Of a stretch of DNA of 64,000 nucleotides, positions 59,233 to 64,000 are shown piece after piece. The notes beneath the pieces were generated by a model, which was not told the DNA's origin, did no database searches, and was given only the letters and a program-made list of their open reading frames with translations. The stretch is from Enhydrobacter sp. (GTDB lineage Bacteria > Pseudomonadota > Alphaproteobacteria > Reyranellales > Reyranellaceae). Location of the stretch: positions 1 to 64,000 of the forward strand of contig JAHCJV010000003.1 of the NCBI GenBank assembly GCA_026126105.1, given 5' to 3'. Within the stretch, counting starts at the first letter, position 1, and every line of letters starts with the position of its first letter. The translations under genes were made by a program, and so were the position numbers.

Positions 59233-60258
59233 CTAGGCCGTTAGTTCAGTGGTCCTCACCTCCTTTCCAGGGCGCAGTTCCTTCTCGTAGCGGTCGTATT
59301 GCCGCCGCATCCGCATTCCAGCCCCCTCGTACAAACGCAGCGCGCCGGTCAGATTGCTGGCGTCCACAAACAAGCCGGCCGAGGACAGGCCGCGCTGCTC
59401 AAAGGCTTGAAAACTCTGCAAAAGCAGCGCCTTGCCCAGGCCGCGCTTGCGCCAGGCGCGGCGCACACCCAGGTCTTCCACCCAACCGATCTTTTTGCCG
59501 TCCTCCGGCAGCTCCTTGCACAGAGCAATGCCGGCGATCTGGTCGTCTTCCCAAGCGATGAACCACAGCTCCGAAATGTAGGCTTCTTCGTCCTCGATCA
59601 TGGCGTGCTTCCAGCGCGGAAAGCCCTGTTCGAACGGTTCTTCCAGGAAGCCGTAATGGTCCTTGAAGGCGTCCACCAAAGCGCGGTAGACCGGTTCGGC
59701 ATCCGTCTCGAGCTTGAAGGGGCGCAGCTCGACATTCTGCGGCCAGTGCGGCGCGGGGATCTGCTGGTTCAAGTCCACGCCCATGAAGAAGCTGTGGCGC
59801 ACCAACTGAAATCCGCGCTCACTCAACACGGCGGGCATGGCTTCATCGGTGCTGAGCTGGTGCAGGCTGATGCAGACGCGCAGTTCCGCCGGGACGCGCG
59901 CCAGCACCTGCTCACAGCGAGCCAGGGCCCAGTCCATCAGCGCCGCGGCCACCCCGGCCTGGGCCGCAGCGGGCAGCACGCGGATATGGATGTAGGGGTT
60001 GGACCCAGGATCGCCATAGGTCAGCGCCTCGACATAACCCAGCAGGCGCCCGTCGCTGGCCTGGGCCAGGCGAAGGTCGTCCTGCAGGCTGATATCCGGC
60101 GTTTCCCAGAAGTTGGCCATTTCCGCCGCGGTGATCTCGTCTTTGGCGTCCAGCTGGCGCGAACACTCATTGTGCAGGTCCACCACCGCTTGCAGGTCGC
60201 TGAGCTGGGGAGCCCGCAGGCTGAAATCCATCTGGCTGTCTTCGGTTTTGTTTAACAT
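59233..60258 (-). CDS. Two-domain GNAT N-acetyltransferase
   Basis: A 341-residue protein of two GNAT halves. The first (about 10-165) is degenerate, with I-H-I-R-V-L-P-A-A-A-Q-A-G-V. The second (about 180-335) is intact: E-D-L-G-V-R-R-A-W-R-K-R-G-L-G-K-A-L-L with the acetyl-CoA loop, and L-F-V-D-A-S-N-L-T-G-A-L-R-L-Y-E-G-A-G-M. This architecture occurs in MshD-like and antibiotic-acetylating enzymes; the substrate is unknown. GGAGAAG precedes ATG 60258. Upstream lies a leader with a short ORF and a terminator, so expression may be controlled by attenuation. Confidence 0.88.
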   Translation of the reverse strand: MLNKTEDSQMDFSLRAPQLSDLQAVVDLHNECSRQLDAKDEITAAEMANFWETPDISLQDDLRLAQASDGRLLGYVEALTYGDPGSNPYIHIRVLPAAAQAGVAAALMDWALARCEQVLARVPAELRVCISLHQLSTDEAMPAVLSERGFQLVRHSFFMGVDLNQQIPAPHWPQNVELRPFKLETDAEPVYRALVDAFKDHYGFLEEPFEQGFPRWKHAMIEDEEAYISELWFIAWEDDQIAGIALCKELPEDGKKIGWVEDLGVRRAWRKRGLGKALLLQSFQAFEQRGLSSAGLFVDASNLTGALRLYEGAGMRMRRQYDRYEKELRPGKEVRTTELTA

Positions 60259-60327
60259 GTCTTCTCCATAAGTTCTTGATAGCTTCTCGAACCGAAACGG
60301 CCCGAGGCATTGCGCCCGGGCCGCCGT

Positions 60328-60367
60328 AAAAAACAAAACGGCCACGGGCTGTTTGCGCCGTGGCCGT
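60328..60367 (-). terminator. Intrinsic terminator in the acetyltransferase leader
   Basis: Minus strand arms ACGGCCACGG and CCGTGGCCGT around a 10-nt loop, followed by TTTTGTTTTTT. It lies 25 nt after the short ORF's stop and 70 nt before the acetyltransferase ATG. A second hairpin, CGGCCCG/CGGGCCG (60298-60323), follows. Confidence 0.88.
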
Positions 60368-60391
60368 CTACTTCAATGAGTGGGGTGTACT

Positions 60392-60517
60392 CTAGAGACG
60401 ATCAGGAGGCGCAATACGCGAAGGCAGACCAGCGGAACCCGGCAGTGCGGTTGCGGGCTGAATGCGGGTAGGGATGATGAATTGGTTTGCCAACATGCCT
60501 TGTGCGCCTCCTTTCAT
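60392..60517 (-). CDS. Short upstream ORF / leader peptide of the acetyltransferase gene (41 codons)
   Basis: Starts with M-K-G-G-A-Q-G-M-L-A-N-Q-F and ends A-P-P-D-R-L. An inner ATG at 60496 would give 34 codons, with AAAGGAGG (60514-60507) 10 nt upstream as ribosome binding site; the outer ATG 60517 lies 11 nt from the -10 box and could be read leaderless. AGGAGGCGCA (minus strand 60512-60503) is perfectly complementary to TGCGCCTCCT near the ORF's own 3' end (60413-60404). A promoter lies upstream and a terminator downstream. The peptide resembles nothing I know; it may act by being translated rather than as a product. Confidence 0.6.
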   Translation of the reverse strand: MKGGAQGMLANQFIIPTRIQPATALPGSAGLPSRIAPPDRL

Positions 60518-60528
60518 AGAGTGGCATT

Positions 60529-60558
60529 AGCTTACTACGGGCGGGGCAAGCCTGTCAA
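60529..60558 (-). promoter_or_regulatory. Promoter of the acetyltransferase leader
   Basis: Minus strand TTGACA (60558-60553), 18-bp spacer, TAAGCT (60534-60529). It is divergent from the membrane-protein gene at 60593, whose own TATAAT lies at 60578-60583, 9 nt before its ATG. Confidence 0.75.
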
Positions 60559-60592
60559 GTAGATAGTTGATGCATCGTATAATCAGCCCTGT

Positions 60593-60985
60593 ATGATCCC
60601 GGCCCGCACGCCCTCGCCCCTGGCCTTTCTGCCCAGCACCGTGGTGTTCATGGGGCTGGGCTGGGGCGGCCTGTTCACCCTGCTCAATTCCACCGAACCT
60701 ACACTGGGGCCGCGCTGGCTGTTCTTCTTCCTGGTGGTGGTGGCTTTCACCGGCACCGCCCTGCCGGTGGTCTCCTTCATCAACTATCGTTTCCCCGGCG
60801 AGCCTCCCGCCACGGTGCGGGTGATCATGCGCCAGGCGCTGTGGGCCGGCGTATTCGCCGGCACGCTGGCCTGGCTGCGCGTCGGCCAGGTGCTGAACCT
60901 GGCCCTGGTCCTGCTGCTGGCCGCCGCCTTTTTCGCCATTGAGTGGTTCCTGCGGCTGCGCGAGCGCGCCCGCTGGGAGCCATAG
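60593..60985 (+). CDS. Small conserved-looking membrane protein, function unknown
   Basis: A 130-residue protein with four likely membrane helices (about residues 14-31, 41-62, 82-95 and 100-119) and an Arg-rich C-terminus (R-L-R-E-R-A-R-W). No domain is recognised. TATAAT ends 9 nt before the ATG and no ribosome binding site is present, so the mRNA may be nearly leaderless. An M24 peptidase gene follows after 20 nt, possibly in one unit. Confidence 0.7.
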   Translation: MIPARTPSPLAFLPSTVVFMGLGWGGLFTLLNSTEPTLGPRWLFFFLVVVAFTGTALPVVSFINYRFPGEPPATVRVIMRQALWAGVFAGTLAWLRVGQVLNLALVLLLAAAFFAIEWFLRLRERARWEP

Positions 60986-61005
60986 CCCACTTTGAAAGGT
61001 ATTCG

Positions 61006-62238
61006 ATGAAATCTGACCTGCCTGCCCTGATGCAAGAACGCAACCTGGACGCTCTGGTGGTCTTTGGCGATGCGCTGCACAACCCCGCCATGGTCTACTT
61101 CACCGGCGTGGTGCATGTCACCAGCGGCATGCTGGTGCTGCGCCGCGGCCAAGAGCCTGTGCTGTACTGCCATGCGATGGAGCGCGAAGAAGCCGCCGCC
61201 AGCGGTCTGGCCACCCGCAACATCACCGAATACAACTACCCCGCCATCCTCAAGGATTGCGGCGGCGACCACACCCTGGCCGAGGCGCGCCTGCACCAGC
61301 GCATGCTAACCGACGCCGGCCTGACCGCCGGCCGGGTAGTGGTCTACGGGCAGCGCGACGCGGGGGCCAGCTTTGGTCTGCTCAGCGCGCTGGCCGAGCT
61401 GATGCCCGGCATCGAGTTCGTCGGCGAGATCAAGGACTCGATGCTGCAGGAGGCGCGCGCCACCAAGGACCCGCAGGAGGTGGAACGCCTGCGAGCGATC
61501 CTGACGCAGACCACCGAGGTGGTCGGCCAGACCGCCGATTTCCTCAGCCGCCAGAAAGCCAAAGACGGCCTGCTGGTCGACGCCGAAGGCCAGCCGGTCA
61601 CCGTGGGCTTGGTCAAGTCCAAGATCAACCTGTGGCTGGCCGAGCGCGGCCTGGACAACCCGCACGGCACGATCTTTGCCCCCGGGGCCGAAGGCGCCGT
61701 GCCGCACAACACCGGCCGGCCGGACAGCTTGCTGCGCCTGGGCGAGCCGATCGTCTTCGATATCTTCCCGGTGGAAGCCGGCGGCGGCTACTGGGCCGAC
61801 TTCACACGCACCTGGTGCCTGGGCCATGCCAGCGACGGCGCCCTGGCGTTGTATGAAGACGTACATTACGCCTATCAAACCATCATGAGCGAGCTGCAGC
61901 CGGACACACCCTGCGCCGGCTACCAGATGCGAGTGTGCGAGATCTTCAAAGAGCGCGGCCACCCCACCGTGGCGGAAGACCCGGCCACCAAGGACGGCTA
62001 TGTGCACTCACTGGCCCACGGCCTGGGGCTGGACATTCACGAACGCCCCACTTTTGGCCGTGACGCCAGCGGCAAAGACATCCTCAAGCGCGGCGCAGTG
62101 GTGACCATCGAACCGGGCTTGTATTACCCGGAGCGCGGCCTGGGCATGCGCCTGGAGAACGCGGTCTACATGCGACCGGACGGCGCGCCGGAAGTGCTGG
62201 CCCCCTACCCGCTAGATCTGGTCATCCCATTGAAGTAG
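61006..62238 (+). CDS. M24-family metallopeptidase (Xaa-Pro aminopeptidase-like)
   Basis: A 410-residue pita-bread-fold peptidase with a creatinase-type N-terminal domain (about 1-140). Metal ligands are visible: D in Y-W-A-D-F-T-R-T-W (with the preceding F-D-I), H in L-A-H-G-L-G-L-D-I-H-E, E in V-V-T-I-E-P-G-L-Y-Y-P and E in L-E-N-A-V-Y. It should release an N-terminal residue before proline. ATG 61006 has GAAAGG upstream; a frame opening at 60943 lies within the previous gene. A terminator follows. Confidence 0.92.
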   Translation: MKSDLPALMQERNLDALVVFGDALHNPAMVYFTGVVHVTSGMLVLRRGQEPVLYCHAMEREEAAASGLATRNITEYNYPAILKDCGGDHTLAEARLHQRMLTDAGLTAGRVVVYGQRDAGASFGLLSALAELMPGIEFVGEIKDSMLQEARATKDPQEVERLRAILTQTTEVVGQTADFLSRQKAKDGLLVDAEGQPVTVGLVKSKINLWLAERGLDNPHGTIFAPGAEGAVPHNTGRPDSLLRLGEPIVFDIFPVEAGGGYWADFTRTWCLGHASDGALALYEDVHYAYQTIMSELQPDTPCAGYQMRVCEIFKERGHPTVAEDPATKDGYVHSLAHGLGLDIHERPTFGRDASGKDILKRGAVVTIEPGLYYPERGLGMRLENAVYMRPDGAPEVLAPYPLDLVIPLK

Positions 62239-62246
62239 CAACAAAA

Positions 62247-62277
62247 AAGCCCGCCTGAGAAATCAGCGGGCTTTTTT
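62247..62277. terminator. Bidirectional intrinsic terminator
   Basis: Arms AAGCCCGC and GCGGGCTT around CTGAGAAATCA with A- and T-runs, between the convergent peptidase and PH-domain genes. Confidence 0.88.
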
Positions 62278-62293
62278 GACGGCTCAGGCAAAC

Positions 62294-62668
62294 TTACTTT
62301 TTGGTCACAAAATGGGCAAGCGTCTTTTGCAGGCCGACGATATTAATGCCCTTTTTGAGTTCTTTTTGAATAGGCTTGTCCATGCCTTTGATCCAGATCT
62401 TCAACTCCGCATCCATATCAAAAGTGCCAGCGCTCTCCGTAGAAAAGTGCGTAATGGATGAGTAGGGAATGGTGTGATACTCTGCTTTGCGTCCGGTTAA
62501 CCCTTGCTTATCGATCAGCAAGAGCCGCCGGTCTGTGAAAATAAAGATGTCTCGAATAACTCGAAAACCGATCTGAACTTCTTCATCGTCAAGCAAAATA
62601 GGGCCGAATTGATTCTTGACCTCTTCGGCACTGACTTCGGAAGCCAGGCCCAACAGTTTCCCCAACAT
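62294..62668 (-). CDS. Bacterial PH-domain protein (bPH_1/YvbH-like)
   Basis: A 124-residue protein consisting of one bacterial pleckstrin-homology domain: F-R-V-I-R-D-I-F-I-F-T-D-R-R-L-L-L-I-D-K-Q-G-L-T-G-R-K and Y-H-T-I-P-Y-S-S-I-T-H-F are the family core, and the C-terminal helix carries I-Q-K-E-L-K-K-G. Function is unknown; such domains form oligomeric rings. GGAGGAA precedes ATG 62668 and TATAAT lies at 62701-62696 on the minus strand; a longer frame to 62749 is rejected. Confidence 0.88.
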   Translation of the reverse strand: MLGKLLGLASEVSAEEVKNQFGPILLDDEEVQIGFRVIRDIFIFTDRRLLLIDKQGLTGRKAEYHTIPYSSITHFSTESAGTFDMDAELKIWIKGMDKPIQKELKKGINIVGLQKTLAHFVTKK

Positions 62669-62749
62669 AGTTCCTCCAATGGCAAGAATGGGTGAATTAT
62701 AGCGGCAACCCTTGACCGCGCTCTCCGGTGGTCTTTTTTTACTTCTCAC

Positions 62750-62778
62750 TTGACAAAGACAAAAGCCGGCAGTATAGT
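62750..62778 (+). promoter_or_regulatory. Promoter of the L33/COG0523 operon
   Basis: TTGACA (62750-62755), 17-bp spacer, TATAGT (62773-62778): near consensus. The palindromic box begins 7 nt downstream of the -10. Confidence 0.88.
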
Positions 62779-62784
62779 CTTTTC

Positions 62785-62807
62785 TTATTGAAACTTATTT
62801 TCAATAA
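62785..62807 (+). promoter_or_regulatory. Zur-like operator
   Basis: TTATTGAAA-CTTAT-TTTCAATAA, perfect 9-bp arms, covering the predicted start point. The inner TGAAACTTATTTTCA resembles Fur-family boxes; with the genes that follow, zinc control (Zur) is the best reading. Confidence 0.72.
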
Positions 62808-62818
62808 GAAGGACGCAC

Positions 62819-62983
62819 ATGGCAAAGAAAAAAGGCATCCGTACGCCCATCGTACTCAAAAGCGTGGAGGACACTCATGTCTACCACACACAGAAAAACC
62901 GCCGGAACAACCCGGGGCGGCTGGAGTTGCGCAAGTACAACCCCCAATTGCGCAAACACACCCTCTACCGGGAGGAGCGCTGA
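62819..62983 (+). CDS. rpmG: Ribosomal protein L33, cysteine-less (zinc-independent) form
   Basis: A 54-residue bL33: M-A-K-K-K-G-I-R start, [26 protein letters not shown] in the middle. The four cysteines of the zinc-ribbon form are missing, so this is the C-minus paralogue that replaces the zinc form when zinc is scarce. AAGGA precedes the ATG. It lies behind a Zur-like box and 1 nt before a COG0523 GTPase gene, matching known zinc-starvation operons. Confidence 0.92.
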   Translation: MAKKKGIRTPIVLKSVEDTHVYHTQKNRRNNPGRLELRKYNPQLRKHTLYREER

Positions 62984-62984
62984 C

Positions 62985-64000
62985 ATGCCGCGCAAACTGC
63001 CTGTCACGGTGCTCTCCGGTTTTCTGGGTGCCGGCAAGACCAGTCTGCTCAATCATGTGCTGCGCAACCGGGAAGACATGCGAGTGGCAGTCATCGTCAA
63101 CGACATGGGGGCCATTAATGTAGACGAGCGACTGATCCGCGAAGGCGGATCTTCACTAAGCCACACCCAGGAAAAACTGGTGGCGATGAGCAATGGATGC
63201 ATTTGCTGCACTCTGCGGGAAGACCTGTTGGTGGAGGTCACGCAGCTAGCCCAAGCGGGACAGTTTGACTATCTGCTGATCGAATCCTCCGGCATCTCTG
63301 AACCGCTGCCAGTCGCAGAAACTTTCACCTTTCCCTATGATGAACAGGGCAATACTTTATCCACCCTGGCCCAACTGGATACGATGGCCACGGTTCTGGA
63401 TGCGGCCACAATGCTCAAAGAACTGGGCAGCCTGGATGACTTGAACCAGCGTGGTATGGCTGTCTCCGCCGAGGACGAACGCACCATCGCCCATCTGCTT
63501 ACTGACCAGATCGAATTCGCTGACGTATTGGTGCTGAACAAGATTGACCTGTGCACCACAGAGGAACTGGGTCAGGTGGAAGCCCTGCTGCGACGACTGA
63601 ACCCCGAAGCCCGAATAGTACACTGCCAGCACGGGCAGCTGCCGCCCAAAGAGATCCTGGGCACGCGTCTTTTCGACTTTGAGCGCGCCGCCGGCTTTGC
63701 CGAGTGGATGCAACCCGGGCACGTACCGGAGACGGAAGAATACGGCATCAGTAGCTTTGTGTACCAGGCCCGCCGCCCCTTCCACCCGCAGCGCCTGCAC
63801 CAGTTATTGACCGGCAGTGGGACACTCAAAGGCGTGTTGCGCTCCAAAGGACTGCTTTGGCTGGCGACGCAAAATGACCTGCCCTTCAACTGGTCGTTGG
63901 CCGGTGGCCGGGCCTATATGCAACCGGCTGGTCTGTGGTGGAGTGCGGTGGACCCCAGCCAAATCCCGGCAGAACACAGGTCGGCCATTGAAGAAGTATC
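62985..64000 (+). CDS. COG0523/CobW-family GTPase metallochaperone (3' end outside window)
   Basis: The frame is open from ATG 62985 to the window edge (338 complete codons). It has Walker A G-F-L-G-A-G-K-T at residues 12-19, the metal motif C72-I-C74-C75 in N-G-C-I-C-C-T-L-R, the Glu-Ser stretch [10 protein letters not shown], and N-K-I-D for guanine recognition. The CobW C-terminal domain has begun ([16 protein letters not shown]). Such proteins (ZagA/YciC/ZigA) deliver zinc to key enzymes in scarcity. It is cotranscribed with the Cys-less L33 behind a Zur-like box. Confidence 0.93.
   Translation, partial: MPRKLPVTVLSGFLGAGKTSLLNHVLRNREDMRVAVIVNDMGAINVDERLIREGGSSLSHTQEKLVAMSNGCICCTLREDLLVEVTQLAQAGQFDYLLIESSGISEPLPVAETFTFPYDEQGNTLSTLAQLDTMATVLDAATMLKELGSLDDLNQRGMAVSAEDERTIAHLLTDQIEFADVLVLNKIDLCTTEELGQVEALLRRLNPEARIVHCQHGQLPPKEILGTRLFDFERAAGFAEWMQPGHVPETEEYGISSFVYQARRPFHPQRLHQLLTGSGTLKGVLRSKGLLWLATQNDLPFNWSLAGGRAYMQPAGLWWSAVDPSQIPAEHRSAIEEV

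Overview
The window is about 64 kb of gene-dense, GC-rich bacterial chromosome with about 65 protein genes, one tRNA, no rRNA, no insertion sequence and no CRISPR array. The gene content suggests a member of the Chloroflexota, probably Anaerolineae-like. Points in favour are several large GT39-type membrane glycosyltransferases, a protein with the XPB/Ssl2-like helicase-associated domain often seen in that phylum, an indirect tRNA amidation route (GatCAB), a class II fructose bisphosphatase (GlpX), and many lipoproteins without outer-membrane genes. This assignment is inference; no marker rRNA is present.

Layout. 1-2.3 kb: the 3' part of ftsK and a CDP-alcohol phosphatidyltransferase. 2.3-3.0 kb: three tandem units of about 90 bp carrying palindromes, a small GIY-YIG nuclease gene, and an inverted palindrome copy. 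3.1-7.4 kb: a tightly overlapped operon gatB-GNAT-DCC-GT39-CPBP protease. 7.4-15.3 kb: acyl-CoA dehydrogenase, ArsR/SRPBCC pair, ung, EamA transporter, FAD oxidase, acyl-CoA synthetase, methyltransferase. 15.3-18.8 kb: SPFH protein, YciI-like protein, and a marR-ABC drug-efflux operon behind a clear promoter and operator palindrome. 18.8-21.9 kb: hydroxyacyl-CoA dehydrogenase, DinB protein, thiolase, HIT protein. 22-26.5 kb: xseA-xseB-DUF2071, facing a base-excision repair cluster (YjbR, AlkD-like, AlkX/YcaQ-like). 26.5-29.7 kb: gatC-gatA and a divergent acyl-CoA dehydrogenase. 29.7-39.6 kb: membrane glycosyltransferases, lipoproteins, YdcF protein, acyltransferase, GT2, DsbA-like protein, an orphan siderophore-binding lipoprotein and deoC. 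39.9-43.8 kb: tRNA-Lys, thioredoxin, metK behind a SAM-I riboswitch, and a WYL regulator divergent from an uncharacterised protein. 43.8-51.3 kb: a seven-gene operon frr-uppS-cdsA-GT39-glpX-acsA-VOC. 51.4-56.9 kb: trehalose synthesis (otsA and otsB, converging and overlapping), helicase-associated protein, lipid kinase, ferritin-like protein. 57-62.7 kb: SBF transporter, phosphoesterase, HAD hydrolase, a two-domain acetyltransferase behind a structured leader, M24 peptidase, PH-domain protein. 62.7-64 kb: a zinc-starvation operon (Zur-like box, Cys-less L33, COG0523 GTPase) running off the end.

How it fits together. Much of the window serves housekeeping: translation (gatA/B/C, frr, tRNA-Lys, L33), methyl-group supply (metK), envelope lipid and glycan synthesis (CDP-OH-P, cdsA, uppS, yegS-like, GT39/GT2), DNA maintenance (ftsK, ung, xseAB, alkylation glycosylases) and short-chain acyl-CoA metabolism (two acyl-CoA dehydrogenases, hydroxyacyl-CoA dehydrogenase, thiolase, two acyl-CoA synthetases).

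The regulatory layer is the most interesting part. Many genes have a -10 box ending only 6-7 nt before the start codon, which implies leaderless mRNAs. There is a complete SAM-I riboswitch. A 41-codon upstream ORF has its Shine-Dalgarno exactly complementary to its own 3' end and is followed by a terminator in front of an acetyltransferase. The otsA leader can fold in two exclusive ways. The GIY-YIG/palindrome locus looks like a small self-contained repeat element.
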